A stretch of 64,000 bases of DNA from Paenibacillaceae bacterium. Lineage in GTDB: Bacteria; Bacillota; Clostridia; Lachnospirales; Lachnospiraceae. The position numbers were made by a program, and so were the translations under genes. A model generated the notes under the pieces. That model had not been told where the DNA came from. It searched no databases and saw nothing but the letters and a program-made list of their open reading frames with translations. Shown piece after piece: positions 36,493 to 47,036 of this stretch (positions within the stretch are counted from its first letter, which is position 1; every line of letters starts with the position of its first letter). The stretch lies in assembly GCA_015057705.1 (NCBI GenBank), contig SVDU01000009.1, positions 1 through 64,000 on the forward strand, in the 5' to 3' direction.

Positions 36493-38619
36493 ATGTCGCA
36501 GGAAAAACACGTACCCACACCAGGCAGTAAGAAGCCGATGGGAAAAAACATGGGCAAAAATTCTATCAAACGCAAGCTTCAAATCAGTATCGCAGCATTG
36601 TCTACCGTTATTACATTACTTTTCGGCACCGTCAATTCCATTATCGTCTATCGGGATGCAAGGAACAACATGCAGCTTAGAATCCAGGAAAACACCAACG
36701 CATACAACCATTCAGTGGAAAACGCTATTCTCATTTTTAAGACCAAAATTGAAGCAATCTCAAAGGACAGCAGAATCAAAACCTCCACCGGCGCATCGGA
36801 ACAGCTTAAGAAAGACTTAGCCCAGCTGGCGCAGGAATATGGATTTGATTCCATCGTCGTCTGCAATGCCCAGGGAATGACTTCCGACGGAACTGATATC
36901 AAAGACAGGGAATACTTTCAGAAATCCACAAATGGGGAAACCTATATTTCCTCTCCCCTTTTAAGCAAAGCAACCGGTCAGATGATTATGATTATTTCAG
37001 CCCCTGTCAATGGAGACGGAAGCAAGGGCATCGTTTTCGCAAGACTCTCCTGTGATTCCTTCAGCAAGATGATTAATGACATTTCCCTTGGAAAATCAGG
37101 CTATGGTTTCATCGTGGATAAAGCAGGAACCGTTGTTGCACATAAGAATCAGGATAATGTGAACCAGCAGTTAAATTACATAGAAACTGCAAAAACAGAT
37201 TCATCATTTTCTGACGCGGCAAAGATGGTACAGAACATGATGGCTGGTAAGTCGGGTATTGAATCCATTCATCATAAAGGAAATCAGCTTACCGTAGGTT
37301 ATGCCTCCATTCCTAATACAGACGGCTGGTCCATCGGTGTTGCGGCAAAAACCTCTGAACTTATGGAAGGTTTCTACATCTCAATCATCATTATGATTAT
37401 TTTTATAGTTGTATTTTTGATCATAGCTTTAATTTGTGCTATCAGGATTGCCTCTCCTATCGTTAATCCAGTCATTAAAATGGTGGACAGACTGGAGCTT
37501 CTTTCTCAGGGTGATCTTCATTCCGAGGTCCCGGAATATATGAGCGATGACGAGATTGGCACTCTTTCTGCATCTTTAAAATATACCGTCTCCTCTCTCC
37601 GTTCCATTATTCATGATACCACGACCGTGTTGGACGGTGTGGAGAAGGGGAACTACACCCTGACCATTGAATCAGATTATAAAGCGGATTTTATCCGTCT
37701 TAAAACCTCCATCAATGGAATCATTACCAATTTAAATACTATTTTCGGAAACTTCCGAGACTCCATTAATCAGATTTCAAATGGAGCGGATCAGATTTCC
37801 TCCGGAGCTCAGCTTTTAGCTTCCGGTACAACGGAGCAGGCGGCTACTGTGGAAGAGTTAAATGCATCCATATCCAATGTGGCTCATCATGCGGAAGAAA
37901 ATGTGGTTACCGTTTCAACAGTAAATGAATATGTAAAACAGACCGGAATAGAGCTTGCAAAAGGAAATTCCTATATACAGAATCTAAATCAGGCCATGAG
38001 TGAGATAGGAGAATCTTCGAAGAAAATCACAAATATCACAAAAGTGATTGAAGATATCGCATTCCAGACCAACATTCTGGCACTGAATGCAGCTATTGAA
38101 GCAGCAAGGGCTGGAGAGGCCGGAAAAGGCTTCGCTGTTGTTGCAGATGAAGTACGCAATCTGGCTGTTAAAGTATCAGAGGCTGCCGGAGAAACCTCTT
38201 CCCTGCTGGCTCATTCCTCTTCTCTCGTGGAAAACGGAGAAACCTTATCACAGGAAACAGTGGAAATACTGAAAGGTCTGGCTGACAAAGCTGACTTTCT
38301 TGGCGAATCCATGGAAAAGATCCGCAGTGCGTCTGAAGAACAGGTAGATGCCATACAGCAGATCAACACCGGCTTAACCCAGGTATCGTCAGTAGTTCAG
38401 ACCAATGCGGCAACTGCAGAGGAAAGCTCTGCATCCAGTGAAGAGTTAGCAGCCCAGGCACAGGCTATGAAAGATGAGATCAGCTGGATTCAGCTGATGG
38501 GTGATACTGCTTCTGAAAAAAAGAAGATCAGCGAACCGATACATGAAATAATAGAAATACCAGATTCAGCGGTAGAAACAGATGTTATGGAAGCTCCCAT
38601 TTTAACAGATAAATATTAA
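36493..38619 (+). CDS. Methyl-accepting chemotaxis protein, tandem copy 2
   Basis: 708 residues, same architecture as its upstream neighbour: TM1, dCache sensor ([19 protein letters not shown]), TM2, HAMP, signalling rod with the same tip. Most differences fall in the N-terminal tail and the sensor; the C-terminal 300 residues are almost identical. Blocks of DNA around HAMP (about 37576-37680) match copy 1 with hardly any silent change, pointing to recent duplication or gene conversion. It likely senses a related ligand. Confidence 0.93.
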   Translation: MSQEKHVPTPGSKKPMGKNMGKNSIKRKLQISIAALSTVITLLFGTVNSIIVYRDARNNMQLRIQENTNAYNHSVENAILIFKTKIEAISKDSRIKTSTGASEQLKKDLAQLAQEYGFDSIVVCNAQGMTSDGTDIKDREYFQKSTNGETYISSPLLSKATGQMIMIISAPVNGDGSKGIVFARLSCDSFSKMINDISLGKSGYGFIVDKAGTVVAHKNQDNVNQQLNYIETAKTDSSFSDAAKMVQNMMAGKSGIESIHHKGNQLTVGYASIPNTDGWSIGVAAKTSELMEGFYISIIIMIIFIVVFLIIALICAIRIASPIVNPVIKMVDRLELLSQGDLHSEVPEYMSDDEIGTLSASLKYTVSSLRSIIHDTTTVLDGVEKGNYTLTIESDYKADFIRLKTSINGIITNLNTIFGNFRDSINQISNGADQISSGAQLLASGTTEQAATVEELNASISNVAHHAEENVVTVSTVNEYVKQTGIELAKGNSYIQNLNQAMSEIGESSKKITNITKVIEDIAFQTNILALNAAIEAARAGEAGKGFAVVADEVRNLAVKVSEAAGETSSLLAHSSSLVENGETLSQETVEILKGLADKADFLGESMEKIRSASEEQVDAIQQINTGLTQVSSVVQTNAATAEESSASSEELAAQAQAMKDEISWIQLMGDTASEKKKISEPIHEIIEIPDSAVETDVMEAPILTDKY

Positions 38620-38624
38620 TAGAT

Positions 38625-38668
38625 AAGATACCGCAGTCCAATAAAAAGGTCTGCGGTATCTTATTTTA
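38625..38668 (+). terminator. Bidirectional terminator after second chemoreceptor
   Basis: Perfect 12-bp stem AAGATACCGCAG/CTGCGGTATCTT (38625-38636 with 38651-38662) between convergent genes. Confidence 0.9.
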
Positions 38669-40051
38669 TGAGTGGTCGACGGTATGGTTTTCGGGAATGA
38701 GAATGGTAACCGTGGTCCCTGATCCATATTCACTTTCTATTTGAATTTTTCCCCCATGCAATTCCATTATCTTCTGGCAGATGGATAAACCAATCCCTTC
38801 TCCAGCTGATTGATCCTCTCCTTTATAAAAGGATCTGGTCACATAAGAAAGATCTTCCGGCTTGATGCCTGTTCCAGAATCACGGATTGTAATTTTAACC
38901 GAATCCGATTCCTTTTTCTGATCCACAAAAATGGTACTGTGCTCATTTGAGAATTTAATACTATTGTCTATTACATTCAGCAGTACCTGTTTCAGCTTAT
39001 CGCCATCTCCGTAAATCTCTAAAAAAGCAGTGCTGGTCACAAGCTGTATGTCCTTCTTTTCTGCTTTTTTCTGCAATTGAAACACCGCTTCCAAAACCAG
39101 TTCTTCTATATTAACCTGCTGAAATGAAACATTAACCCGATCCGACTGGTATCGGGAAAAGTCAAGCAGAGTTTCTACCATGGTGATCAACCGCTCGGTT
39201 TCATGTTGGATGATCTTAAGACCAAACTCCAACTCCTCTTCCTGTAACCCCTCAGGCTCTCTCATGGTTTCCACCCAGCCCTTAATTCCGGTCAGAGGAG
39301 TGCGAAGCTCATGGGATATAGAAGAGATGAAATCATTTTTCAGCTGATCCGCTTTTCCAATTTCATCTCCCATATGATTTAATATGGTTACCAGTTCTCC
39401 CGCTTCATAAGGATACTGCTTCTTAATTTTTTCCCGGTAATTACCCTCAGCCATTTTTCTTGTTAAAGAGATTATATCCTCCAGTGGCTTTACAATAGAA
39501 TTTCCAAGATGAAGACTGACAAAAAAAGTAATGGCTGCAATAGCAGTACAGGTGAGCAGCGCATAGGAGAATATTCTTAAAATAGTGCTGTCTGCCGGCT
39601 TTAATGAGGTGGTATATCTTAATATTCCCACCACCTGTTCTTCATAGAAAAAAGGCGTGTATACAGCCATAATCCGTTCTTTCGTCTGAACGTTTTTTTC
39701 CACCCTGTAAACAGTTTTTCCGCCAGGCACCTGGGGATCTACCCAGTAACTTCGTTCTTTGTAAAATCCGGTTGATGACTGAATCATCTGTCCGCTCCTG
39801 CTTAACAGCTCTAAATCTGCACACTGGAACGTATAGTTTTTAATGATCTGGTCACTGTAATCCGGCAGCTCAAACGAGCGGGAATCAGACTGCCCAGCCC
39901 AAACAGGAACAACCGCCTGAGCATAGTGTTCAAAGGTATCTGATATCTGCTGGTACAGATACTTTTTTACTCCAATACCAAAACTAGCCAGTACAAGACC
40001 CAGTGTAAGAAGGATGATTATCATAAAATAGGCCATTACTTTCCGTTTCAA
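38666..40051 (-). CDS. Sensor histidine kinase
   Basis: 461 residues. TM1 about 5-27, extracytoplasmic sensor about 28-165 with no recognised domain, TM2 about 168-190, HAMP about 190-240, HisKA with SSISHELRTPLTGIKGW (phospho-His) and a HATPase with NVIDNSIKFS, DSGTGIKPED and GEGIGLSI. PhoR/ResE-like. Directly follows its response regulator by 4 bp. The extracellular stimulus is unknown; the two lipoproteins in the same operon may feed into it. Confidence 0.92.
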   Translation of the reverse strand: MKRKVMAYFMIIILLTLGLVLASFGIGVKKYLYQQISDTFEHYAQAVVPVWAGQSDSRSFELPDYSDQIIKNYTFQCADLELLSRSGQMIQSSTGFYKERSYWVDPQVPGGKTVYRVEKNVQTKERIMAVYTPFFYEEQVVGILRYTTSLKPADSTILRIFSYALLTCTAIAAITFFVSLHLGNSIVKPLEDIISLTRKMAEGNYREKIKKQYPYEAGELVTILNHMGDEIGKADQLKNDFISSISHELRTPLTGIKGWVETMREPEGLQEEELEFGLKIIQHETERLITMVETLLDFSRYQSDRVNVSFQQVNIEELVLEAVFQLQKKAEKKDIQLVTSTAFLEIYGDGDKLKQVLLNVIDNSIKFSNEHSTIFVDQKKESDSVKITIRDSGTGIKPEDLSYVTRSFYKGEDQSAGEGIGLSICQKIMELHGGKIQIESEYGSGTTVTILIPENHTVDHS

Positions 40052-40055
40052 TCAA

Positions 40056-40742
40056 TCACTCCTTCCAAATATATCCATATCCCCATTCCGTACACAGGTA
40101 CGCTGGATTTGCCGGGTCATCTTCAATCTTTCTTCGGATCCGTCTGATGTTTACATCAACAACCTTTAGATCTCCAACATAGTTTTCTCCCCATACCTGA
40201 TCTAAAATCTGGTTTCTGGTAAAAACCCTGTTTTTGTTTCTGATAAAGAATTGAATAAGGCTGAACTCCGTAGGCGTCACCTTTACGGCAGCACCCTTTC
40301 GTAATAACCGGTTCTTTTCAAAATCCAGCTCAAAAGGCCCGGAGCAAAGCCTTGTCCCATTCTGGTCAGAGGATCTTAAATCCATACGGCGCAGAAGAGA
40401 AATGATTCTTGCCTCCAGCTCTGTCATACTAAATGGTTTTGTGATATAGTCATCGGCTCCCTGGATTAATCCCTTGATTTTATCCTCTTCCTGGGAACGT
40501 GCAGTCAACATAATAATGCCCGCCTGAGGATTTAAATCTCTCATTTTCTCACAGACAGCATATCCATCCATACCTGGAAGCATGAGGTCAAGTAGCACTA
40601 CATCCACCGGTTTGGAAGCAAACAGTTCAAGTGCCTTCTCACCGGTTTCTGCTTCCAGAACCTCATACTTCTTTCTCCTTAAATTCAGGCAGATAAAGCT
40701 TCTGATGGAAAGCTCATCCTCAACTACCAGTATTGCTTTCAT
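40056..40742 (-). CDS. OmpR-family response regulator
   Basis: 228 residues. Receiver domain with the acidic pocket VVEDE, phospho-acceptor Asp in VVLLDLMLPGMDG and Lys in YITKPF; C-terminal winged helix (about 130-228) with RVFTRNQILDQVWGENY and VDVNIRRIRRKIE. Its start lies 23 bp inside the upstream lipoprotein gene, a strong hint of translational coupling. Confidence 0.93.
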   Translation of the reverse strand: MKAILVVEDELSIRSFICLNLRRKKYEVLEAETGEKALELFASKPVDVVLLDLMLPGMDGYAVCEKMRDLNPQAGIIMLTARSQEEDKIKGLIQGADDYITKPFSMTELEARIISLLRRMDLRSSDQNGTRLCSGPFELDFEKNRLLRKGAAVKVTPTEFSLIQFFIRNKNRVFTRNQILDQVWGENYVGDLKVVDVNIRRIRRKIEDDPANPAYLCTEWGYGYIWKE

Positions 40743-42003
40743 TTTCCTCCCCCATCAGGTGAAACTGGTCTCTGGATATAGGCAGTTTATCTTTTATCTC
40801 AGTATAATAGATGGTATCGTTTGTCTTACCCAAAATGGTGCCGCGCTCACCAGTCTCATCTTTCTTTGCCCATTTCACTTCAAACACGGTCTCTCCCCCT
40901 GAAACGGTTACAAGCTGTACACCCTGATCCAGTCGTTTTACCGTGATCTTACCGTATAAATTGGAAGGGATGGTAATATAAAAATGCTGTCCTTCTTCTG
41001 CATAACGTTCCTCAACAGCCGTTTTGGATCCATTAAGCTTATAATCATAATAAACCTGTATAAATGGAATCTCAGCCATAGCAGCATCTTCATAGCCGTA
41101 TGGTATATACATTCCTCCTGCCTCAATCACACCGTCTCCGTTTATATCTCTGCTGTAAAGAGGATATTCCTTCATCAGAGTACTGTCGTTGTCATCTCCG
41201 AATTTTATCAGTTTTCCGTCTTTCACTCCAAGAATTTCCGTTAACATGGAATGGGCACCCAGTCCGCTGTCAACAAAGACGGCATCTGCCCCATCTGCCA
41301 GAAGTCCTGCTGTGATTTGTTCCGGAACTGCCTGTGGATTTAACTCCACGCTGGAACGGGATATTAACTGACCTGCCTCATAGGAAAACAGTTCTGCGTT
41401 CTCTTCTTCCTCTATTTTTCCGTCCAATAAAAATATAGAAGGGGTCTGGCTGTTTCCAAACTGCCTGATTAAAAGCTTTTCATAACTGCGGTTTTCCTTT
41501 TGCACTAACTGACTCTGATTAAACTCATAGATGAAAAGCTGCTTAGGGCTTTCCGGACCCGAAATCTGTCCGCCTGCTATGATCTCCTTTTTTCCGTCTC
41601 CATCTAAATCCACCACTTCAAATGAATCAAACGAGGAAAATCCTGTCTCCTGGTCCCATATTTTTTCGTAACTTCCGTCCTTTTCCTGTAACATCAGGAA
41701 ATGTGCCTGCTTATTATCCCTGGTATCCCGGTATAAAACCAACGCTTCCTGTTTCCCGTCCTGATTGATATCATCAAGAACAATGCTTTGTTTCTTATCT
41801 GAATGATCAGCCGTTAAATATTCGGCACCTGCAGGCAGGATACCTTTTATTTTCTGTGTAAGATCCTCTTCTTTAGAATTGTCCGCTTTGGGTTGTTGTA
41901 TGAACCCCGCCTGATTGCCGGAATAACTGCATCCGGATAAGTACGCGCTCACTGCAGCTGCGACCGCTGCCTGTAACAGGATATTTGTATTTTTTCTTTT
42001 CAT
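40720..42003 (-). CDS. Lipoprotein with FG-GAP/VCBS-like repeats
   Basis: 427 residues. Lipobox AVSAYLSGC makes Cys about 25 the lipidation site. At least three repeats end in calcium-binding-like loops: DDINQDGKQEAL, VVDLDGDGKKEII and SRDINGDGVIEAG. Such propeller-like repeats occur in surface binding proteins. The gene is in one operon with a second lipoprotein and a two-component system, so it may act in sensing or protect the envelope (inference). Confidence 0.8.
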   Translation of the reverse strand: MKRKNTNILLQAAVAAAVSAYLSGCSYSGNQAGFIQQPKADNSKEEDLTQKIKGILPAGAEYLTADHSDKKQSIVLDDINQDGKQEALVLYRDTRDNKQAHFLMLQEKDGSYEKIWDQETGFSSFDSFEVVDLDGDGKKEIIAGGQISGPESPKQLFIYEFNQSQLVQKENRSYEKLLIRQFGNSQTPSIFLLDGKIEEEENAELFSYEAGQLISRSSVELNPQAVPEQITAGLLADGADAVFVDSGLGAHSMLTEILGVKDGKLIKFGDDNDSTLMKEYPLYSRDINGDGVIEAGGMYIPYGYEDAAMAEIPFIQVYYDYKLNGSKTAVEERYAEEGQHFYITIPSNLYGKITVKRLDQGVQLVTVSGGETVFEVKWAKKDETGERGTILGKTNDTIYYTEIKDKLPISRDQFHLMGEENESNTGS

Positions 42004-42045
42004 GTCTGTCTCTCCGTCTCTTTGGAAGCTGCTGTGTTTCTGCCG

Positions 42046-42633
42046 TTAAAAATCATTCTTCAACAGATACAATCCATAGGTAACCTGGGTGCTTGTATCG
42101 TAGTTAATGGACAGATAGATATCGTTATATTTAAAATGAGCATCGCCGTTGCGATCGCTGACCGGATCTTTTAATACTTCTTTAAATTTGTCAATTTTTT
42201 CTCCCAGTTTCACACCATGAATGTCAAAATCCGGATCCATGACAAAAATCTGCTCTGCTGTCTTGTAATTTGTCTGATCGAACCAGATACGGATTCCCGC
42301 ATTTTTAAATTCCAGACCTCCCTCGTCAATCTTCTCCGGCTCCTCACCTAAGTTTTTCACCAGCTCCTCTTTTGTAAGACCCAGCAAACCAATATAGCCG
42401 TCTAACCGGGCTGACTCATCTTCTGCTGCCGTAGTGATTGCTTCTGCCGCAGAACTTTCCTTTGAAGCTTCCGTCTGTGTTATGGAAGGGGCTGTAGATT
42501 CTTTCGTACTGCCAGCTGTCCTGTCTGTTTCTTTTATACTGCACCCGCTTATTTCTAACATACTGATAAGCAGCAATGCGGCCAGCAGCCTCCTGCTGTA
42601 TTTTTTATTATTTTTTCCCATGATACGTCTCAT
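42046..42633 (-). CDS. Small lipoprotein of the two-component operon
   Basis: 195 residues. Basic start, hydrophobic stretch and lipobox LEISGC (Cys about 31), then a Ser/Thr/Glu linker (about 35-75) and a compact domain (LGLTKEELVKNLGEEPEKID, later GVKLGEKIDKFKEVL) with two copies of a short helix-turn motif like SmpA/OmlA-type folds. Family not assigned. AAGGAGG precedes the ATG. First gene of the operon that ends with the kinase. Confidence 0.7.
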   Translation of the reverse strand: MRRIMGKNNKKYSRRLLAALLLISMLEISGCSIKETDRTAGSTKESTAPSITQTEASKESSAAEAITTAAEDESARLDGYIGLLGLTKEELVKNLGEEPEKIDEGGLEFKNAGIRIWFDQTNYKTAEQIFVMDPDFDIHGVKLGEKIDKFKEVLKDPVSDRNGDAHFKYNDIYLSINYDTSTQVTYGLYLLKNDF

Positions 42634-42739
42634 GATATCCTCCTTGGAATTTATTTCTTACTATAGCAGTATAACCCGTAATGAAATAAAATTGGTTACA
42701 AAGACATTACAATTTCATGATTCTTTTCCAAATAAATAA

Positions 42740-42775
42740 GGGAGCGTTTTCATAACGCTCCCTGTCTGATCCCTT
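42740..42775 (-). terminator. Terminator of the GNAT gene
   Basis: Perfect 9-bp stem GGGAGCGTT/AACGCTCCC (42740-42748 with 42754-42762), followed on the minus strand by TTATTTATTT. Confidence 0.75.
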
Positions 42776-42777
42776 TA

Positions 42778-43260
42778 TTATTCACCACTATCTGCCAGTC
42801 GGTTCAGGCCCTCACCGGCGATGCGGTATACCGTCCATTCATCCATTGACTCTGCTCCCATGGAACGATAAAAGTCGATGCTGGGCTGATTCCAGTCCAA
42901 ACACCACCACTCCAGTCTTCCACATCCACGTTCTCTTGCAATGGCGCCTAACTTCTTAAAAATGGCTTTTCCAATTCCCTTACCTCTGTAATCTGACTTT
43001 ACAAATAAGTCTTCCAGATAGATTCCGCCTCTGCCGAGGAATGTGGAGAAATTATGGAAAAACAACGCAAACCCCACTTCTTTTCCGTCCGCCTGTGCGA
43101 AGATCACTTCTGCTTTTTTCTGCTCAAACAGCCATTCTTTTAAAAGCTCTTCTGTAGCAACAACATCATCCAGCATTTTTTCGTAATCTGCCAGTTCTTT
43201 AATGAACTCCAGAATCAGAGCCGTATCCGATTCCTGTGCATATCGAAAGGTGAGTTCCAT
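42778..43260 (-). CDS. GNAT acetyltransferase, diamine-acetyltransferase (SSAT)-like
   Basis: 160 residues from ATG 43260 (GAGGAGA 8 bp upstream; an ATG at 43275 lacks a site). Acetyl-CoA loop VKSDYRGKGIGKAIFKKL, then GRLEWWCLDWNQPSIDFYRSMGA, the pattern of spermidine/spermine-type and related small-amine acetyltransferases. Stand-alone gene. Substrate not provable. Confidence 0.82.
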   Translation of the reverse strand: MELTFRYAQESDTALILEFIKELADYEKMLDDVVATEELLKEWLFEQKKAEVIFAQADGKEVGFALFFHNFSTFLGRGGIYLEDLFVKSDYRGKGIGKAIFKKLGAIARERGCGRLEWWCLDWNQPSIDFYRSMGAESMDEWTVYRIAGEGLNRLADSGE

Positions 43261-43305
43261 TTTATTTCTCCTCATGTAAATGTATTTTTATACATTATAC
43301 CGTAT

Positions 43306-44196
43306 TTATTTTAGTTTTTCCAGAACATGCTTAATCCGCGGCATCATTTTTTTCGTATACACATATCCGCTTTCCATGCATTCCTCCATATATTCAAAGG
43401 TTAAAAGCCCTGACCCTTTGGGAATCGGGGGTTTTAACAGAAGAATCTCACCGCTGGAACGGCAGTCCTTTAACTCCCTGCTCATAATGGAAAATGAATG
43501 GAACGCAATCTCCATGATGGAATGATCCTTTGGCATTTCATATGCTTCCCCAATATCAACTGCAATGACGTTTGACACTCCCGTTGAAATCAGTAAGTCT
43601 ACCGGAAGATTGTTGGTCACTCCCCCATCCACCAGTAAAAAGCCATTAATCTGCCTTGGGCAGAATACAGCCGGAACAGAAGAGCTTGCCATCATAATGT
43701 CACATAAAAGCCCGTTTTTCTGCCACCTCACATTTTCTTCCCGAAGTGCTGACATAGGAACCTTTTCCTGAAAAAGATTTGTGAATACAACCGTATTTCC
43801 GCTGTTGATATCCACTGCCGGTATTAACAGTCCTTTCTTACAATCCTGTACCTCCATCCCATCGGTTAAATCGCAGAGAAAATCAGAAAGCCGGTTGCCC
43901 TTGATTAAGCCCATTAATGATGTCTTTCTATGAAGCAGTACCTGGGGCAGGAATAAAATGACACCAATTATATTTGGATCAATATATTTCTCTCCGTGGG
44001 CTGCCAGCCATCTCACTGTATCTCTCATCTTTCCAATATCCATTCCGGATGCGTATAATCCAGCCACAATACTCCCTGCACTGGCTCCTGCAACCTGGGT
44101 AGGCAAAAGACCGTTTTCTTCTAACGCCGTAAGAACGCCTACATGAACCGCTCCTCTGGTTCCCCCTCCTGCTAACGCAAGCCCATAATCCACCAT
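43306..44196 (-). CDS. Patatin-like phospholipase
   Basis: 296 residues, cytoplasmic. Oxyanion loop LALAGGGTRGAVHVGV, nucleophile GASAGSIVAG and catalytic Asp in DGGVTNNLPV, giving the Ser-Asp dyad. RssA-like size. Such enzymes hydrolyse acyl esters of phospholipids or lysolipids. No obvious partner gene nearby. Confidence 0.9.
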   Translation of the reverse strand: MVDYGLALAGGGTRGAVHVGVLTALEENGLLPTQVAGASAGSIVAGLYASGMDIGKMRDTVRWLAAHGEKYIDPNIIGVILFLPQVLLHRKTSLMGLIKGNRLSDFLCDLTDGMEVQDCKKGLLIPAVDINSGNTVVFTNLFQEKVPMSALREENVRWQKNGLLCDIMMASSSVPAVFCPRQINGFLLVDGGVTNNLPVDLLISTGVSNVIAVDIGEAYEMPKDHSIMEIAFHSFSIMSRELKDCRSSGEILLLKPPIPKGSGLLTFEYMEECMESGYVYTKKMMPRIKHVLEKLK

Positions 44197-44292
44197 GTTT
44201 TTCTTCTCCTTGCCTGGAAGAAACGTTTCAGGAAAATGTATGCTTTTTTCCGTTCATTTATGACCTCACAGAAGGAAGGCAGACAGTCAAAA

Positions 44293-44335
44293 GCCGGAAA
44301 GCAACAGGGGGTTCCCCTCTCGCTTTCCGGCATCT
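44293..44335 (-). terminator. Terminator of the amidase-mnmA transcript
   Basis: Perfect 10-bp stem GCCGGAAAGC/GCTTTCCGGC (44293-44302 with 44322-44331), with TTTT following on the minus strand. Confidence 0.85.
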
Positions 44336-44344
44336 TATGTGGAT

Positions 44345-45466
44345 TTAATTCCCGCCTGCATAATAGGCATCGATTCCATCTGCAATTCCTTTTACAATCT
44401 TGTCCCGATATTCATCGGTGGCCATCTTTTTATCTTCTTCTGCATTACTCATAAAGCCCATCTCCACGATGGTTACCGGTATTTTGCACCAGTTAATTCC
44501 GCTCATGGAATCGGTCTCCTGTACACCCCGGTTTTTAAATCCGGTCTGACTGCTGATTCCGTTTACCACTGTTTTGGAAAGAGCTGAACTTTTACCGTAC
44601 AGATTACCGTTATAAGGATTCTTAGAAGTCTGACACATGGTCAGGGCTCCGGCTACAGAGCTGTCGTTTAATGAATTAGCATGAACCCTTACAAAAATAT
44701 CCGCTCCGCTTTCGTTCGCCATATTGGCACGCTCTGCATTGCTGATATTCACATCATGAGTCTCACGGATCATATAAACACGATACCCCCGGTTCAACAG
44801 CTCCTGCTTTAACTTAAGGGAGACATCCAGGGTCAGCTTATATTCTGGTATGCCCGTAGCCACACCCTGGGTTCCGGAAGCCACCTTTGGTTTCATCTGA
44901 GAGGATCCTGGTCCGATGGGTTCCTTTTGTGAGTTACCCTTTGCCTGGTGTCCCGGATCAATGGCAATGAGCTTTCCGTTACCACTTCCTGAAACGGAAG
45001 GAGTTACAGCCGCCTTATCCGCCGGCTTGTCCTTGGATAAATAACGGGAAGATACATAGCATTCTTTGTTCTCATAGATAACACGGCTCCAGCTCTGGCT
45101 GTATCCGGTTCGCTTCAGAGCCGCTCCCTGATTAAGGGAGGCTGCTATCTGGCCGGAAGAAGATGGCTGTGTCCTGACATTCACTCCGCTGCCTGTCACA
45201 TAAACCGTCTCATCTGCTTTTTGAAACTCAGGAGCTGTCTCCTTCGTCACAGAAGCTTCGTGAGAGCTTTTTTCCGCCGTCTTTTCTGTATCGTCTACAA
45301 TGGTTACAGGAGCACTTTCAGCCTCCTGGGATAATTCTCCTTTGGCTTCTTCCACTGCAGGAGTCTGTATGGCTTCATATTTTTTCCCGCAGCCGGAAAG
45401 CAGAAACAGACAAAAAAGCAGGACGGCAGGAACGATCCATCTGATTGATTTTTTTCTGATTATCAC
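44345..45466 (-). CDS. N-acetylmuramoyl-L-alanine amidase lipoprotein with SH3 domain
   Basis: 373 residues. Lipobox LFLLSGC (Cys about 26), an acidic Ser/Thr linker, a bacterial SH3 domain (about 85-150, [20 protein letters not shown]) and an Amidase_3 domain (about 165-370). Zinc ligands appear in [15 protein letters not shown] and RVHANS, and the catalytic Glu in VEMGFMSN. It cuts the amide between muramic acid and peptide in the wall. GTG start overlaps the mnmA stop by 4 bp (GTGA). Confidence 0.92.
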   Translation of the reverse strand: MIIRKKSIRWIVPAVLLFCLFLLSGCGKKYEAIQTPAVEEAKGELSQEAESAPVTIVDDTEKTAEKSSHEASVTKETAPEFQKADETVYVTGSGVNVRTQPSSSGQIAASLNQGAALKRTGYSQSWSRVIYENKECYVSSRYLSKDKPADKAAVTPSVSGSGNGKLIAIDPGHQAKGNSQKEPIGPGSSQMKPKVASGTQGVATGIPEYKLTLDVSLKLKQELLNRGYRVYMIRETHDVNISNAERANMANESGADIFVRVHANSLNDSSVAGALTMCQTSKNPYNGNLYGKSSALSKTVVNGISSQTGFKNRGVQETDSMSGINWCKIPVTIVEMGFMSNAEEDKKMATDEYRDKIVKGIADGIDAYYAGGN

Positions 45467-46542
45467 AGTATGGTTCCTCCTCCCACTACATATTCGCCCT
45501 GGTAAAATACCACAGCCTGTCCGGGAGTGATCGCTCTTTGCGGCTCCTCAAATCTGCATTCCACCACGCCGTCCTCCACCTCTTTTATGGTACAGGGGGC
45601 GCCTTTATGGCTGTAACGGATCTTTGCCATTACCTCCATCTCTTTTCCATGAAGACCGTCAACTGCCATCCAGTTTAAATGACCGGCACGAAGGGTATCA
45701 GAATAGACATCCTCTCCCGTTCCAATCACCACTTCGTTTGTCTCAGGGCGTATCTCCACAACAAAAACCGGGTAGCCAAGGGACAAATTAAGTCCCTTTC
45801 TCTGCCCCACGGTGTAATGAGTGATTCCTTTATGGCGTCCAATGACCTGGCCATCCAGATCCACAAAATTACCTTCCGGGGCCCGCTCTCCTGCGCTCTC
45901 TTCAATAAATCCGGCATAATCATGATCTGGAATAAAGCAGATCTCCTGGCTGTCCGGTTTGTGAGCAACGTTTAGATTGATCTGATCCGCTATTTCCCTG
46001 ATCTGATCCTTGGAATAGGCACCTACCGGCATCAGGGTGCAGGCCAGCTGGTCCTGTGTTAAGTTATAAAGAGCATAAGTCTGGTCTTTCGCAGCAGTCA
46101 CCGACTTTTTAAGGGCATATCTGCCGTTTGGAAGCCGGTCGATCTGGGCGTAATGACCTGTGGCAATATAATCCGCTCCAATATCTAAACTCCGCTTTAA
46201 AAGAGACTCCCACTTCACATAGCGGTTGCAGGCGATACAGGGATTGGGAGTCCGTCCTCTCTGGTATTCCTCTACAAAGTAATCGATAACCTGTGATTTA
46301 AATTCTTCTTTAAAATTCATAACATAATAAGGAATTGAAAGATCCCAGGCAACTCTTCTGGCATCATCTACGGCACTGAGCCCGCAGCAGCCTCCGTTTT
46401 CTTCCTGGGTCACGTTATCCTCGTCCTGCCAGATCTGCATGGTCACGCCGATTACGTCATAGCCCTGTTCCTTTAACAGCCAGGCTGCAACGGAAGAATC
46501 CACGCCGCCTGACATTCCAACTACTACTTTCTCTTTACTCAT
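45463..46542 (-). CDS. mnmA: tRNA-specific 2-thiouridylase MnmA
   Basis: 359 residues. Thiolates U34 of Lys, Glu and Gln tRNAs. PP-loop [15 protein letters not shown], the catalytic Cys pair in [12 protein letters not shown] and in SQEICFIPD, and TGHYAQ. Sulfur would come from the adjacent IscS. Operon order iscS-iscU-mnmA-amidase. Confidence 0.96.
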   Translation of the reverse strand: MSKEKVVVGMSGGVDSSVAAWLLKEQGYDVIGVTMQIWQDEDNVTQEENGGCCGLSAVDDARRVAWDLSIPYYVMNFKEEFKSQVIDYFVEEYQRGRTPNPCIACNRYVKWESLLKRSLDIGADYIATGHYAQIDRLPNGRYALKKSVTAAKDQTYALYNLTQDQLACTLMPVGAYSKDQIREIADQINLNVAHKPDSQEICFIPDHDYAGFIEESAGERAPEGNFVDLDGQVIGRHKGITHYTVGQRKGLNLSLGYPVFVVEIRPETNEVVIGTGEDVYSDTLRAGHLNWMAVDGLHGKEMEVMAKIRYSHKGAPCTIKEVEDGVVECRFEEPQRAITPGQAVVFYQGEYVVGGGTIL

Positions 46543-46557
46543 AGTATTCCATTTCCA

Positions 46558-46995
46558 TTAATATTCTTCTTCTACTTCTTCCTCGCCGATATCAGACTTT
46601 GGCTTCTCCAAGCCTTCAATCTTAATGTCATGCTTGGTTGCATAATCCCACAACGCAGCATGGATTGCTTCTTCGGCCAGCAAGGAGCAGTGGACTTTTA
46701 CAGGGGGCAGACCATCAAGTGCCTCACATACAGCCTTATTGGTAACCTCCATAGCTTCCTGAACTGATTTTCCTTTTACCATCTCTGTTGCCATGCTGCT
46801 GGTAGCAACTGCTGCACCGCAGCCAAATGTTTTAAACTTAACATCCTGAATAATCTGATTGTCATCAATATCCAGATAAATTCTCATAATATCGCCGCAT
46901 TTTGCATTACCAACTGTACCCATGCCGCTGGCGTTCTCTATTTCACCCACATTTCTCGGGTGTTCAAAATGATCCATAACTTTCTCTGTATACAT
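46558..46995 (-). CDS. iscU: Fe-S cluster scaffold protein (IscU/NifU N-terminal type)
   Basis: 145 residues. Cluster-ligand cysteines in GNAKCGDIM, TFGCGAAVA and KVHCSLLAEEA, with the Asp in CGD typical of IscU. A C-terminal Glu-rich tail (GEEEVEEEY) is unusual. It accepts sulfur from the IscS encoded 41 bp upstream. The name NifU is also used for this clostridial type; no NifU C-terminal domain is present. Confidence 0.94.
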   Translation of the reverse strand: MYTEKVMDHFEHPRNVGEIENASGMGTVGNAKCGDIMRIYLDIDDNQIIQDVKFKTFGCGAAVATSSMATEMVKGKSVQEAMEVTNKAVCEALDGLPPVKVHCSLLAEEAIHAALWDYATKHDIKIEGLEKPKSDIGEEEVEEEY

Positions 46996-47036
46996 ATTCT
47001 ATATTCTCCACTTTCTGGTAATTCTTCTACCCTGTA

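Noticed and set aside
36274-36582. 102-codon minus-strand ORF between chemoreceptors
   Set aside because: Overlaps the terminator, promoter and start of the second receptor; no ribosome site.
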